Below are positions 1 through 9,234 of a stretch of 64,000 nt of DNA, piece after piece. This DNA comes from Gammaproteobacteria bacterium. Its GTDB lineage: Bacteria > Pseudomonadota > Gammaproteobacteria > Steroidobacterales > Steroidobacteraceae. Each line of letters begins with the position of its first letter. Within the stretch, counting starts at the first letter, position 1. A model generated the notes under the pieces. That model made no database searches, was not told the DNA's origin, and saw nothing but the letters and a program-made list of their open reading frames with translations. The DNA lies in contig JANYLM010000143.1 of assembly GCA_025357835.1 (NCBI GenBank), forward strand, positions 1 through 64,000. Reading direction: 5' to 3'. The position numbers were made by a program, and so were the translations under genes.

Positions 1-49
1 TCGTGTATATACTCGGACCCCGGACTAACCCGATAACGGAGTTTCTATC

Positions 50-115
50 ATGGCAGCGAAAGCAAAGAAGGCGAAGAAGAAGGTAGCTAAGAAAAAGGCC
101 GCTAAGAAAAAGTAA
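50..115 (+). CDS. 21-residue Lys/Ala-rich basic peptide
   Basis: A tiny frame of 21 codons opens with ATG after a GGAG-like site about 8 bases upstream and closes with TAA just before a strong hairpin. The product is only Lys, Ala, one Val and the initiator Met, in KAKK/KKK blocks. This is the composition of the tails of bacterial histone H1-like and AlgP-like DNA-binding proteins. No globular domain is possible at this length. It may be a free nucleic-acid- or ribosome-binding peptide, or a remnant of a longer H1-like protein. The SD-like site, ATG, stop and terminator make a self-contained gene, but translation is unproven. Confidence 0.5.
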   Translation: MAAKAKKAKKKVAKKKAAKKK

Positions 116-130
116 GCCTTCGAAAGTAAT

Positions 131-163
131 CAACTGTGCCCGCGTAAGCGGGCACAGTTGTTT
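131..163 (+). terminator. Rho-independent terminator after the Lys-rich peptide
   Basis: A perfect 13-bp inverted repeat (131-143 with 148-160) encloses a GTAA tetraloop and is followed by a short T run. It lies between the small basic peptide and rpiA and would separate their transcripts. Confidence 0.75.
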
Positions 164-183
164 CTGAGGGTAGGAAATTTCAC

Positions 184-849
184 ATGGGCCTAGACAAGAA
201 ACGTCGCGCCGCAGAAGCCGCTCTTGCTTACATAGAAAGCGACATGGTGTTGGGCGTCGGCACCGGCTCCACGGTGACCCAGCTCATTGAGGCGTTGAAA
301 GCCCGTAAAATACAGCTTTCCGGCGCTGTTTCGAGTTCGCGCCAAACCTCTGAAAGCTTGAAGGACGCCGGCATACCGGAACTGGATCTCAATTCCGCGG
401 GGCCTTTGAGTCTCTATATCGACGGCGCCGACGAAGCCACCGCTACTTGCGCATTGATCAAGGGCGGCGGCGCCGCGCTTACCCGAGAGAAAGTCATCGC
501 TGCCGCCGCGTCCCGATTCATCTGCATCGTCGACGACACCAAGCTGGTCGAGGTACTAGGCAGGTTCCCTCTCCCCGTCGAGGTGATTCCGATGGCAAGG
601 TCCTATGTGGCGCGCGAACTTGTGAAGATGGGGGGGCAGCCCGTGTGGCGAGACGGAGTGGTCACCGACAACGGCAATGTCATCCTGGACGTCCACAACC
701 TCAGGCTGAAGGACCCTGCGGACTTCGAATCGGCGGTGAATCAAATCGCGGGGGTGGTGACGGTGGGTCTGTTCGCCCGGCGCCGCGCCGACGTATTGAT
801 CGTGGCGGGCGATGCCGGTGTCAGGACCTTCAACGCCGAGCCGGCCTAG
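184..849 (+). CDS. rpiA: Ribose-5-phosphate isomerase A
   Basis: Interconverts ribose 5-phosphate and ribulose 5-phosphate in the non-oxidative pentose phosphate pathway, in the cytoplasm. The 221 residues match the usual RpiA size. The phosphate-binding GVGTGSTV lies at 24-31, the catalytic YIDGADE at 78-84, [11 protein letters not shown] at 93-103, and the conserved [12 protein letters not shown] near 127-138. ATG follows a GGGTAGG-like site. Its stop codon overlaps the stop of the convergent kup gene. A ribulose-phosphate epimerase gene of the same pathway lies 5 kb away. Confidence 0.96.
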   Translation: MGLDKKRRAAEAALAYIESDMVLGVGTGSTVTQLIEALKARKIQLSGAVSSSRQTSESLKDAGIPELDLNSAGPLSLYIDGADEATATCALIKGGGAALTREKVIAAAASRFICIVDDTKLVEVLGRFPLPVEVIPMARSYVARELVKMGGQPVWRDGVVTDNGNVILDVHNLRLKDPADFESAVNQIAGVVTVGLFARRRADVLIVAGDAGVRTFNAEPA

Positions 850-2720
850 ATCTCCAGCCGGGTCCCGATTTCAATCACTCGATTGGGCGGCAGGCCATAG
901 TAGTCGGCGATCACCTGTGCGCCCCGCGCCATCTGCATGAACGCTCTGCGTCGCAGCGGGGATAGATCCGACCGCTGCCCCGGCAACAGCTCCTCGCGGC
1001 TGAGAAAGAAAGTCGTATGCTCGGGCTCATAGGGCACCCCATGATTCTCGGCCTCGCGCAAGATCTCCGTAATGTTCGGCTTCTCCATGAACCCGATCTG
1101 CGCCACTACCCGCACGATGCCCTCGCACACCGGAGTGACGGTCAAGCGCTTGGACAAGGCGATTCGCGGCTGCTCGCGGGTTACCACGGTCAACAGGACC
1201 ACCCGCTCATGCATGACGCGGTTGAACTTGATGTTGTTGAGCAGAGCTCGCGGAATACCCGAGGCCTTAGGGTCCAGGAAAATTGATGTCCCTCCCACCC
1301 GCACAGGTGGATCGCGCTTCAAGTCCTCGAGGAAATCGCGCACCGGCTTCTGTTCGCGCAGCAGGCGCGCCATGACCGAGGCACGTCCGCTCTGCCAGGT
1401 CTGCATCAGCCAGTAGATGATCAGTCCGGATACCAGCGGCAGCCAGCCGCCGTCCTCGAGTTTGGTCAGGTTCGCCAAAAGGAAGGCAATGTCGATGATG
1501 AACAGCAGCGACAGGCCCATACGCAGCGCTCGGCTTTCCCGGCCGGTCCGGGATTTGATCAGGCTCAAGGTCAACGGGGTCACGATGGTCATAGCCCCGG
1601 AGACCGCCAAGCCATAGGCCCCGGCCAATGCCGCCGAGCTGCCGAAACTTATCACCAGCGCAAGTGCGGCCACCATCAGAATCCAATTCATGGTGGGCAC
1701 GTAGATCTGCCCCGCGTTATCGGCCGAGGAATGCTCCACTCGCAAACGCGGCAACAGCCCCAAGCTCACGGCCTGCGTGGTCACCGAGAACACGCCGGAG
1801 ATCACCGCCTGCGATGCGATGACGGTCGCCGCAGTCGCGAGCATGACCAAGGGCCACAGCGACCATGCGGGCGCCATCAAGTAGAAGGGATTGCTGATGG
1901 CCGCCGGGTTCTCGATCAGCATCGCACCCTGGCCGAAGTAATTGATGACCAGCGCCGGCATCACAATGCAAATCCAGCCGAGACGAATCGGCGCCTTGCC
2001 GAAGTGACCCATGTCGGCGTACAAGGCCTCGCCGCCCGTGACGGTCAAGAAGACGCCGGCCAGCACCGCGAGCGAGCTGATCTGGTGCTGCGTCAGCAGC
2101 TGCAACGCGCGTGTCGGATCAAGTGCCCACAGCACTCCCGGCTCCCGCACTATCCAACTCGCACCCATCACCGCCAGTATCGCAAACCAGCCCAGCATCA
2201 CCGGACCGAATACCTTGCCCACCGAGCCGGTACCGTGCCGCTGAATCAAGAACAATCCCACCAACACCACCATTGTGATCGGCAGGACCGGAATTTGCGC
2301 ATCCGGCGCGGCCACATGCAGACCTTCCACCGCGCTCAAGACCGAGATCGCCGGCGTTATGGCGCCGTCCGCGAAGAACAACGAGGCGCCCAAAATACCC
2401 AAGGTCCCATACAGTTTTCGGCGCGGGCTTTCACGTGCCGTGTTGATCACCAAGGCGGTGAGGGCCAGCACCCCACCCTCGCCCTTATTGTCGGCGTTCA
2501 ATACTACGCTGACATACTTGAGCAGGATGACCAGAACCAGGGACCAGAAAATCAGCGATAGCACACCGAGCACGTGCTCGGGAGTGACGGCGATGCCGGG
2601 ACCTGTGAAACACGAGGACACCGCGTAAAGGGGGCTGGTGCCGATGTCACCGAATACTACACCGAGCGCCGCAAGCGCCGTTGGCGCCAGCCGTCCACTC
2701 GAATTTCGTTCGGCCGACAT
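846..2720 (-). CDS. kup: Low-affinity potassium uptake protein Kup
   Basis: Inner-membrane K+/H+ symporter of the KUP/HAK family. The signature [15 protein letters not shown] lies near residues 20-34 and is followed by about twelve hydrophobic segments and a cytoplasmic C-terminal domain of roughly 180 residues. ATG at 2720 gives 624 residues, the usual length. A longer frame from a GTG at 2753 was rejected because that codon lies inside the tRNA-Gln terminator hairpin. The SD is weak, so the exact start is slightly uncertain. The gene is convergent with rpiA, and the two stop codons overlap. Confidence 0.94.
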   Translation of the reverse strand: MSAERNSSGRLAPTALAALGVVFGDIGTSPLYAVSSCFTGPGIAVTPEHVLGVLSLIFWSLVLVILLKYVSVVLNADNKGEGGVLALTALVINTARESPRRKLYGTLGILGASLFFADGAITPAISVLSAVEGLHVAAPDAQIPVLPITMVVLVGLFLIQRHGTGSVGKVFGPVMLGWFAILAVMGASWIVREPGVLWALDPTRALQLLTQHQISSLAVLAGVFLTVTGGEALYADMGHFGKAPIRLGWICIVMPALVINYFGQGAMLIENPAAISNPFYLMAPAWSLWPLVMLATAATVIASQAVISGVFSVTTQAVSLGLLPRLRVEHSSADNAGQIYVPTMNWILMVAALALVISFGSSAALAGAYGLAVSGAMTIVTPLTLSLIKSRTGRESRALRMGLSLLFIIDIAFLLANLTKLEDGGWLPLVSGLIIYWLMQTWQSGRASVMARLLREQKPVRDFLEDLKRDPPVRVGGTSIFLDPKASGIPRALLNNIKFNRVMHERVVLLTVVTREQPRIALSKRLTVTPVCEGIVRVVAQIGFMEKPNITEILREAENHGVPYEPEHTTFFLSREELLPGQRSDLSPLRRRAFMQMARGAQVIADYYGLPPNRVIEIGTRLEI

Positions 2721-2739
2721 TTTTACCCGTGCACTTGTA

Positions 2740-2765
2740 AGAAAAGGGCCCACCGGAGTGGGCCC
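2740..2765 (-). terminator. Rho-independent terminator of tRNA-Gln
   Basis: A perfect 8-bp stem (2746-2753 with 2758-2765) with a four-base loop is followed on the minus strand by TTTTCTT. It begins five bases after the tRNA CCA end. It separates the tRNA, and possibly the rplM-rpsI transcript, from kup. Confidence 0.85.
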
Positions 2766-2769
2766 TGTT

Positions 2770-2843
2770 TGGCTGGGGGACTAGGATTCGAACCTAGGTA
2801 AACGGTGTCAGAGACCGTTGTCCTACCGCTAGACGATCCCCCA
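2770..2843 (-). tRNA. tRNA-Gln (anticodon CUG)
   Basis: On the minus strand the 74-nt sequence starts with the U typical of tRNA-Gln and forms a 7-bp acceptor stem (TGGGGGA with TCCCCCA). It has an ACGGT/ACCGT anticodon stem around loop CTCTGAC, giving anticodon CUG, and a T-loop GGTTCGAATCC. CCA is encoded at 2770-2772. It lies 58 bases after rpsI on the same strand, so co-transcription with the ribosomal protein genes is possible. Confidence 0.95.
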
Positions 2844-2901
2844 AAACCCACCAACCGCCTGCTCTGTAAAAACGGAAGGCGGAAGGAAACCGTCCACGCG
2901 A

Positions 2902-3306
2902 TCAGCGTTTGGAGAACTGGGTGCCGCGACGCGCCTTGCGACGACCGACCTTCTTACGTTCGACTTCACGCGCATCGCGGGTGAAGAACCCCGCCTTGCG
3001 CAGCGGCGAACGGAGAGTCTCGTCATATGCCATGAGCGCCCGCGTAATGCCGTGGCGAATCGCACCGGCTTGACCCGTGATTCCGCCGCCCTCAACATGC
3101 GCATCGACATCGAATTTCCCGTCGAGCTGTACGGCGCCGAAAGGCTGCTGCACGATCATGCGACCGGTTTCTCTGCCGAAGAACTCATCGAGAGTCCGAC
3201 CGTTGATCGATACCTTACCCGTGCCTTGACGCAGGTAAACTCGCGCGCTCGAAGTCTTGCGGCGGCCGGTGCCGTAAAAGGAATTGACGGCTGTCTTTGA
3301 TGCCAT
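2902..3306 (-). CDS. rpsI: 30S ribosomal protein S9
   Basis: Small-subunit ribosomal protein whose basic C-terminal tail reaches the P-site tRNA. The 134 residues include [12 protein letters not shown] near the start, [15 protein letters not shown] in the middle and the expected end, [11 protein letters not shown]. It follows rplM by 17 bases in the conserved rplM-rpsI operon. Confidence 0.98.
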   Translation of the reverse strand: MASKTAVNSFYGTGRRKTSSARVYLRQGTGKVSINGRTLDEFFGRETGRMIVQQPFGAVQLDGKFDVDAHVEGGGITGQAGAIRHGITRALMAYDETLRSPLRKAGFFTRDAREVERKKVGRRKARRGTQFSKR

Positions 3307-3323
3307 GAATGTCGGTCCTGAGT

Positions 3324-3752
3324 TTAAAATACCAGCGCTTTGGGCTGCTGTGCTTGATGGGGATGGTCCTTACCGCCGAAAACATGCAGCTTCTTGTACA
3401 TGCGGCGACCCAATGGACCCTTCGGCAGCATACCCTTCACCGCGAACTCGATCGCGCGTTCCGGGTGCTCTTGCAGTAGCTTACCGAGTGAAATGCTCTT
3501 CAAGTTACCGACATAGCCGGTGTGCTGGTGGTAAAACTTGTCCGTGAGCTTGGCCCCCGTGACGCGCACCGCCCCAGCATTAACAACGACGATATGATCG
3601 CCAAGGTCTTGGTGCGGCGCATAATTCGGCTTGTGCTTGCCTTTCAAACGATGCGCGATCTCCGAGGCCAATCGGCCCAGAGTTTTGCCTTCCGCGTCGA
3701 CCAGGAACCAGTCGCCACGGGTCTCTTCAGGCTTGGAAAATACGGTATACAT
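3324..3752 (-). CDS. rplM: 50S ribosomal protein L13
   Basis: Early-assembly large-subunit protein, 142 residues, the standard length. Recognisable features are [16 protein letters not shown] at the N-terminus, [25 protein letters not shown] and the C-terminal HPHQAQQPK. It is the first gene of the rplM-rpsI unit and diverges from coq7 across about 110 bases. Confidence 0.98.
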   Translation of the reverse strand: MYTVFSKPEETRGDWFLVDAEGKTLGRLASEIAHRLKGKHKPNYAPHQDLGDHIVVVNAGAVRVTGAKLTDKFYHQHTGYVGNLKSISLGKLLQEHPERAIEFAVKGMLPKGPLGRRMYKKLHVFGGKDHPHQAQQPKALVF

Positions 3753-3847
3753 GAAAATACTCAGCTGTTTCAGGTCGTTAACGAAAGGCGCGAAAGTGTA
3801 CAGAACGGCGGGCTCAGATGCCAGCCCCAGTACCTTAAGATGCTACC

Positions 3848-3853
3848 TATAAT
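3848..3853 (+). promoter_or_regulatory. Possible -10 element for coq7
   Basis: An exact TATAAT lies 12-17 bases before the coq7 ATG at 3865. No convincing -35 is visible 16-18 bases upstream. If used, transcription would start around 3860, leaving almost no leader. The reverse strand also offers TATTAT, so the site could instead serve rplM. Confidence 0.35.
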
Positions 3854-3864
3854 ATAGTGTGCTT

Positions 3865-4503
3865 ATGGAGACGCGGACTTTTAACATAATCGACGGGCTC
3901 TTCGGCGAAATAGATAAAGCAATCAAGGTCTTAAGCACGCCCAGCCACTCATCTCGACCGGCGCCCATCGTTCCGGAGGGTGCACCGCTGCAGGAAACAC
4001 AGCGCGCCGAGTCGGCTCGGCTCATGCGAGTAAATCACTCCGGAGAGGTGGCGGCCCAGGCCCTGTACCAAGGTCAGGCGTTAACGGCGGGCGACGCAGG
4101 CGTCTGCGCAGCCCTACGCCGCGCCGCCGCCGAAGAGGCCGACCATCTTGCCTGGTGCCAACTGCGCTTGCGCGAACTTAACGGCCGTACCAGCATCTTG
4201 AACCCCCTTTGGTATGCCGGTTCTTTCGCGATCGGAGCGTTGGCAGGTGCCATGGGGCCCGGCACCGGCTTGGGCTTTGTCACCGAGACCGAACGTCAGG
4301 TGGAATCGCATTTGCGCGGCCATATGAAACGCCTGGGTAAGGCCGACCCGCGCAGCCATGCCATCCTTGAGCAGATGACCCACGATGAGATGCAGCACGG
4401 CGCCCAAGCGGCTTCATTAGGGGGTAAAGAGCTGCCTTTCCCGGTGAGAGTGGCGATGCGTATCACCTCCCGAATCATGACTCGCAGCTCCTATTGGCTG
4501 TAA
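3865..4503 (+). CDS. coq7: Ubiquinone biosynthesis hydroxylase Coq7 (DMQ hydroxylase)
   Basis: Di-iron monooxygenase that adds the last hydroxyl to demethoxyubiquinone at the inner membrane. Ferritin-like ligands are visible: E61 in RVNHSGE, E91 and H94 in EEADHLAW, a Glu in the ETERQVESHL stretch, and E175/H178 in MTHDEMQHG. Central and C-terminal hydrophobic helices fit monotopic membrane binding. The length of 212 residues is typical. ATG at 3865 is chosen; an in-frame GTG lies two codons earlier. No SD is present. The presence of this oxygen-dependent enzyme supports aerobic respiration with ubiquinone. Confidence 0.95.
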   Translation: METRTFNIIDGLFGEIDKAIKVLSTPSHSSRPAPIVPEGAPLQETQRAESARLMRVNHSGEVAAQALYQGQALTAGDAGVCAALRRAAAEEADHLAWCQLRLRELNGRTSILNPLWYAGSFAIGALAGAMGPGTGLGFVTETERQVESHLRGHMKRLGKADPRSHAILEQMTHDEMQHGAQAASLGGKELPFPVRVAMRITSRIMTRSSYWL

Positions 4504-4607
4504 ACTTTAGGGGCGTTTAGCCCGAGAACCTTGCGATTCCGGGACTTATGTAATAAAACGTGCGCCAGCATAGGCGTTTAATAGACGACAAGAACCAGGG
4601 AGAGACC

Positions 4608-5372
4608 ATGGAAGAAGGGGCAAAAGCCTTAAGCGATATCCCAGCGATCAATCGTTTCTTGAGCTACTGCCGAATTCGGACAGTCCCTTCCAAGACCGTG
4701 ATCATCCACGCCGGCGATTTGCCGGACATTTTGTACTACATCATCTCGGGCTCGGTCGAAGTCATGATCGAAGACGAAGATGGCAATGAAATGGTCCTGG
4801 CGTACCTCAACAAGGGGCAGTTTTTCGGGGAAATGGGCTTGTTCTACGAGCAACCGACCCGCAGCGCCTGGGTGCGCACCCGCCAGCAGTCCGAACTCGC
4901 CGAAATGACTTATCCGCGCTTTCGGCAAATCGCTGCTGAAAGCCCCGGGTTGATCTTCGAGTTGGCCACTCAACTGGCGACCCGACTCGATCGCACCAAT
5001 CGCAAATTGGGCGATCTCGCCTTCGTTGACGTGACCGGCCGTGTGGCTCACGCCATCATGGATCTCTGCGGCGAGCCGGATGCGATGACGCATCCTGAGG
5101 GCATGCAGATCAAAGTCAGTCGGCAGGAGCTTTCCCGTCTCGTGGGCTGCTCGCGCGAGATGGCGGGGCGCGTCCTTAAGGTACTGGAAGAACAAGGCTT
5201 GCTGCGTGCGACCGGCAAGACCATCGTCGTGTTCAACGCCCGTCCGAAGGTCAAGACGCGACCCTTGATCGTGCCAGTGAAAGCCGGCGCGGGTAGCGGC
5301 GCATCAGCCGCCAAGACCTCGCATGCCGAAACACACGATGACGATGATGACGATGAGGACGACGACGAATAG
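4608..5372 (+). CDS. CRP/Vfr-type cyclic-nucleotide regulator with acidic C-terminal tail
   Basis: Crp/Fnr-family transcription factor. The cyclic-nucleotide-binding beta-roll occupies about residues 15-110, with GEMGLF at 74-79 and RSAW at 85-88, the residues that contact cAMP in CRP and Vfr. The dimer helix spans about 110-140 and the winged helix-turn-helix about 168-210, with SRQELSRLVGCSREMAGRVL as recognition region. After a normal end near 212, the protein runs on for about 40 residues and finishes with eleven consecutive Asp/Glu (244-254), absent from E. coli CRP (210 residues). ATG at 4608 has AGGGAGAG just upstream, so a longer GTG start is unlikely. It could be a cAMP- or cyclic-di-GMP-responsive (Clp-like) protein. 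Confidence 0.88.
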   Translation: MEEGAKALSDIPAINRFLSYCRIRTVPSKTVIIHAGDLPDILYYIISGSVEVMIEDEDGNEMVLAYLNKGQFFGEMGLFYEQPTRSAWVRTRQQSELAEMTYPRFRQIAAESPGLIFELATQLATRLDRTNRKLGDLAFVDVTGRVAHAIMDLCGEPDAMTHPEGMQIKVSRQELSRLVGCSREMAGRVLKVLEEQGLLRATGKTIVVFNARPKVKTRPLIVPVKAGAGSGASAAKTSHAETHDDDDDDEDDDE

Positions 5373-5437
5373 CCGATTAGGCCACGCAACGCTGCACCGC
5401 CTGTTCGCGGGTTTGGGGTAAGCCCCATCAGGGTTAG

Positions 5438-6109
5438 TTACATGCTCCCCGCGGCTATTTGCCCGCGCATGGCCCTGATGGTGCCGGCGTAGTCTGCACT
5501 GCCGAATATGGCAGAGCCGGAGACGAAGGTGTCCGCGCCGGCTCGGGCAATCTCCGCGGCATTGTCGACTTTGACGCCGCCGTCGATTTCCAGACGTATT
5601 TCGCGCCCGCTGGCCTTGATGCGCGCCCTTGCCTCGGCAAGCTTGTGTAGCGTCTGCGGGATGAATTTCTGGCCGCCGAACCCCGGATTGACCGACATCA
5701 CCAAGATCAGATCGATCTTCTCGATGACGTAATCCAGCCAATTCAATGGCGTCGCCGGATTGAACACCAGACCCGGCTTGCAGCCGGAATCCCGAATGAG
5801 CTGAATGGTGCGATCCACATGCTGGGTCGCTTCCGGGTGAAAGCTAATGTAGGTCGCGCCCGCTTTCGCGAACTCCGGTACTAGTTGATCCACTGGCGAG
5901 ATCATCAAGTGTACGTCGATCGGCGCCTTGACTCCCGCCTTGCGCAAAGCCTCGCAAACCAGCGGGCCGATGGTGAGATTCGGCACGTAGTGATTGTCCA
6001 TGACGTCGAAGTGAATCCAGTCGGCGCCGGCGGCAAGTACCGCATTCACTTCTTCGCCCAGACGCGCGAAATCAGCGGACAAAATCGACGGCGAGATAAT
6101 AATCGTCAT
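5438..6109 (-). CDS. rpe: Ribulose-phosphate 3-epimerase
   Basis: Metal-dependent TIM-barrel enzyme interconverting ribulose 5-phosphate and xylulose 5-phosphate. Motifs are [15 protein letters not shown] at the N-terminus, [17 protein letters not shown] with metal-binding His and Asp, [17 protein letters not shown], and LEIDGGV with the second catalytic Asp. ATG at 6109 follows AAGGAGTGACG, an excellent SD, giving 223 residues. An upstream frame extension is not needed. It lies 10 bases downstream of djlA. Confidence 0.96.
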   Translation of the reverse strand: MTIIISPSILSADFARLGEEVNAVLAAGADWIHFDVMDNHYVPNLTIGPLVCEALRKAGVKAPIDVHLMISPVDQLVPEFAKAGATYISFHPEATQHVDRTIQLIRDSGCKPGLVFNPATPLNWLDYVIEKIDLILVMSVNPGFGGQKFIPQTLHKLAEARARIKASGREIRLEIDGGVKVDNAAEIARAGADTFVSGSAIFGSADYAGTIRAMRGQIAAGSM

Positions 6110-6119
6110 CGTCACTCCT

Positions 6120-6929
6120 TCATCGCATGCCGCGCGCCGCGCGTATGCCCTCATAGGCTTCTTGAATGCGCTGGGTCTTCTCTTTGGCCATCTGCGCCAT
6201 CGACTCGGGCAAACCGTTGGCAACGAGCTTATCAGGATGATGGCGGCTCATTTGGCGCCGATAGGCCTTGGTCACTTCTGGATCGGTGCTATGGGCATCG
6301 ATTTCCAGTTCCGCATAGCACTCCGCCAGCGACGCTGAATCTGCGGCCGGCCGGTTGCCGGCAGAGGCACCGTGGGTTCGTTGCCGCGCCCGCAGCGAGG
6401 CTTCCATGTACGCGAATTCCAGGCCGGACATGCCGAGCCGCTCGGCCACCCGCATCAAAATCGCACGCGCCGGAGGCGATAGGCCATTGCCGGCCAACGC
6501 CGCCCGCAATTGCAGCTCCACGAAGGCACGCAGCAGGTCATAGCGCTGGCCGCAGGCCTCGCGCAGACGCTCGACGCCGAGCTCGGCGTCATAGGCGGTC
6601 GATTTACCGCTGCGAAAGCACGCGATCGCAGTACTGATTTCATGCGGCCCCAGTTTCAGTTCATTCATGAGCCGGCGCGCGGCGTCGATCTCCGCCTCGG
6701 TCACGCGGCCATCGGACTTGGCGACGTGACCCATCAATTCGAAAGTCGTGCGGAAAAACTCGTCGGAAATGGAAATGGAGTGGGGTGAGTGCCCGGCGCC
6801 GGCGGCGGTGCCAAAGGCGCCGCTGTGCTCGACCAAATGCCCGATAAGAGCGCCGATCGCGGCGCCCCAAACGCTGCGAGTGGTCAGCAGACCGATCAGA
6901 CCCCCGAAAAATGCAGCGCTCCAACTCAT
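6120..6929 (-). CDS. djlA: Membrane-anchored DnaJ-like co-chaperone DjlA
   Basis: Type III J-domain protein that stimulates DnaK at the inner membrane. Order of parts: a Gly-rich transmembrane segment at about residues 8-31, a TerB-like helical domain (about 55-180) with [11 protein letters not shown], and a C-terminal J domain with [13 protein letters not shown] near 230 and a helix rich in [13 protein letters not shown]. The 269 residues fit the DjlA family. ATG at 6929 precedes the membrane anchor directly. It forms a two-gene unit with rpe. Confidence 0.93.
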   Translation of the reverse strand: MSWSAAFFGGLIGLLTTRSVWGAAIGALIGHLVEHSGAFGTAAGAGHSPHSISISDEFFRTTFELMGHVAKSDGRVTEAEIDAARRLMNELKLGPHEISTAIACFRSGKSTAYDAELGVERLREACGQRYDLLRAFVELQLRAALAGNGLSPPARAILMRVAERLGMSGLEFAYMEASLRARQRTHGASAGNRPAADSASLAECYAELEIDAHSTDPEVTKAYRRQMSRHHPDKLVANGLPESMAQMAKEKTQRIQEAYEGIRAARGMR

Positions 6930-7009
6930 TCGCGTTGACCTATCCACCTTGTCCCGCCACAATCGCCGGCCTTCAACTACAATGGTAGCAGTCGGCAGGC
7001 AGCTCACGC

Positions 7010-7909
7010 ATGCAACAGGTTTCGCAATCGGCACCGCTTTTCGAGTCGCAGCTACGCGGCTTGAAGAAGATTCACCAGGGAAAGGTGCGTGACATCTACG
7101 ATGTGGATGCGGAGCATCTGTTGATCGTCACCACCGATCGATTGTCGGCTTTCGACGTAGTGCTGCCGGACCCGATTCCCTTCAAAGGAGAGGTCCTCAC
7201 CCAAATCTCGCTGTTCTGGTTTGCCAAGACGCAGCACATGATAGCCAACCATCTCTCCGCGCTGCAGGTGGAGGATGTCGTCGCCGACTCCCGAGAGAGA
7301 CAGCAATTGGCTGGTCGAGCCATGGTGGTGAAGAAACTCCAGGCACTGCCCATTGAGGCGGTGGTACGCGGCTATCTGATCGGTTCGGGCTTCAAGGACT
7401 ACAGGCTTCACGGTTCGGTATGCGGCATAGACTTACCCGCCGGGCTGCAAATGGCGGACCGATTGCCGGAGCCCTTATTCACTCCGGCGTCCAAGGCACC
7501 CGCGGGCCGGCACGATGAAAATATCGATTTCGACGCCATGGTGGCATTGATCGGGCGCGAGCACGCCGGCGAGGTTCGGCGCATCGCACTGGATATTTAT
7601 AAATTCGCCGCCGAGCATGCCCGCGCGCGGCAAATCATCATCGCCGACACCAAATTCGAGTTCGGCGTCGACAAGGCGGGGCGACTGATGCTCATCGACG
7701 AGGCGCTGACCCCGGATTCTTCGCGCTTCTGGCCGATGGCGTCGTACAAGACCGGAATCAGCCCGCCGAGCTTCGACAAGCAATTCGTGCGCGACTACCT
7801 GGAGTCGCTGCACTGGAATAAGAAGCCTCCGGCGCCGCATCTGCCGCAGGATGTTCTGGCACGCACCAGCGATAACTATCGCGAGGCACTCCGGCTCCTG
7901 ACCGCGTAA
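7010..7909 (+). CDS. purC: SAICAR synthetase
   Basis: Joins CAIR and aspartate with ATP in de novo purine synthesis. The 299 residues match the longer class of PurC found in many proteobacteria and yeast, not the 237-residue E. coli form. Motifs: HQGKVRDIYDVD (22-33), TDRLSAFDVVLPDPIP, VVRGYLIGSGFKDY, and EFGVDKAGRLMLIDEALTPDSSRFWP near the metal and ATP site. purE and purK lie 4 kb further on. Confidence 0.96.
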   Translation: MQQVSQSAPLFESQLRGLKKIHQGKVRDIYDVDAEHLLIVTTDRLSAFDVVLPDPIPFKGEVLTQISLFWFAKTQHMIANHLSALQVEDVVADSRERQQLAGRAMVVKKLQALPIEAVVRGYLIGSGFKDYRLHGSVCGIDLPAGLQMADRLPEPLFTPASKAPAGRHDENIDFDAMVALIGREHAGEVRRIALDIYKFAAEHARARQIIIADTKFEFGVDKAGRLMLIDEALTPDSSRFWPMASYKTGISPPSFDKQFVRDYLESLHWNKKPPAPHLPQDVLARTSDNYREALRLLTA

Positions 7910-7918
7910 GGCGCGCGC

Positions 7919-9223
7919 ATGCTCAATTGGTGGCAACGTCTGGAAGACGGGTTGTTTCAAAAATCCCGCGGCATGGGTCCGCCCTGGGGCGCCACCCTGC
8001 GCTGGCTGCGCTATCCCGCCGCGCTGATTCGCGACTGGTTGAGCGGCGACATCAGCATCCGGGCGATGAGCCTGGCTTACACCACCCTGCTGTCCCTCGT
8101 GCCGCTGCTGGTGTTCAGCTTCGCCATACTCAAGGGTCTCGGCGCGCGCGGCGATCTAAGATTCATCGTTCATGAATTCCTCCGTCCCGTGGGCGGCGCC
8201 GCGACGCAGCTGACCGAGACCGTCATGCAATTCGTAGCGAACATGCGCGGCGAACTCTTAGGCTCGATCGGCCTGGCGTTTCTCGTGTACACCGTGGTCA
8301 CCACGATTCAAAAGGTCGAGGGGAGTTTCAATTTCGTATGGCGAGTCGAGCGCCCGCGAAGTTTCGCCCGCCGCTTCACCGAATATCTGAGCGTCATGAT
8401 CCTGGGACCCATACTGCTGGCGGTGGCCATCGGGCTTCTAGGGTCGGCTGAGCACAGCCCCTTTGCGCAATGGCTGCACGCCATCGCCCCGCTGGCGTGG
8501 ATCTATGGTGCCTTCGGCCGTCTAGTGCCCTATGCCATCGGCACCGTCGTTTTTACCCTCATGTATTCGTTGATTCCCAACACCCAAGTGCAGTTTCGCG
8601 CCGCAGCTATAGGCGGCGCGACCGCAGGCATCATTTGGGGACTCGTGGGTAAGGTCTTCACGATCGTTATTGTGTATTCCTCGCAAATGGTGGCGGTCTA
8701 CACCGGTTTCGCCATCGTGTTGACGACCCTGATCTGGGTGTACCTAAGCTGGCTCATATTGCTCATCGGCGCGCAGCTCGCGTTCTACCTGCAATTTCCG
8801 CAGTATCTACGCCATGGTCAGGAGGCCATCGAACTGACCGGCAGCGATCATGAGCAGGCGGGCCTGTCCATCATGTACTTGATCGGGCGCGACTACGGCG
8901 CAGGCAAGGTCCATTGGACCGCGGGCCGCCTCGCGGCCGAACTGGACGTCCCCAGCATCGCGCTGACACCCGTACTGGCGCGCCTGGAGCGCTGTGGATT
9001 GATCTTGGCCACAGAAAATGAACAATTCGTGCCCGGCCGCGCCACCGAGGGCATCTTATTGACCGACATCCTGGATGCCGTGCGCACTCTGCATATCGGC
9101 CGGTTGGCAATCGAGGTAAATGCGGTGACTGCCGCGTCGCGCGTGATGTCCGAGCTGCGAGGCGCCATGCGAGAGCGGCTAGGAACACGGTCGCTCAAGG
9201 ATTTTATCGCCGACAAACCTTGA
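7919..9223 (+). CDS. YihY/BrkB-family inner-membrane protein with C-terminal winged-helix-like domain
   Basis: The N-terminal 290 residues carry six hydrophobic segments and the family motifs SIRAMSLAYTTLLSLVPL, FIVHEFLRP and PYAIGTVVFTLMYSLIPN, as in YihY (older literature: RNase BN or BrkB). The role of the family is not settled. The last 130 residues are soluble and resemble a winged helix (KVHWTAGRLAAELDVPS), a known extension of the longer members. It starts 9 bases after purC, so the two are probably co-transcribed. Confidence 0.85.
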   Translation: MLNWWQRLEDGLFQKSRGMGPPWGATLRWLRYPAALIRDWLSGDISIRAMSLAYTTLLSLVPLLVFSFAILKGLGARGDLRFIVHEFLRPVGGAATQLTETVMQFVANMRGELLGSIGLAFLVYTVVTTIQKVEGSFNFVWRVERPRSFARRFTEYLSVMILGPILLAVAIGLLGSAEHSPFAQWLHAIAPLAWIYGAFGRLVPYAIGTVVFTLMYSLIPNTQVQFRAAAIGGATAGIIWGLVGKVFTIVIVYSSQMVAVYTGFAIVLTTLIWVYLSWLILLIGAQLAFYLQFPQYLRHGQEAIELTGSDHEQAGLSIMYLIGRDYGAGKVHWTAGRLAAELDVPSIALTPVLARLERCGLILATENEQFVPGRATEGILLTDILDAVRTLHIGRLAIEVNAVTAASRVMSELRGAMRERLGTRSLKDFIADKP

Positions 9224-9234
9224 GCCCCGCGATC

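Noticed and set aside
2721-2753. Longer kup start at GTG 2753
   Set aside because: The codon lies inside the tRNA-Gln terminator stem and lacks an SD; ATG 2720 gives the normal family length.
2844-2901. Terminator between rpsI and tRNA-Gln
   Set aside because: The CCGCCT/AGGCGG stem has a long loop and poor T run; read-through into the tRNA is as likely.
5414-5427. Five-base stem TGGGG/CCCCA between the CRP-like gene and rpe as a terminator
   Set aside because: The stem is too short and has no T run.
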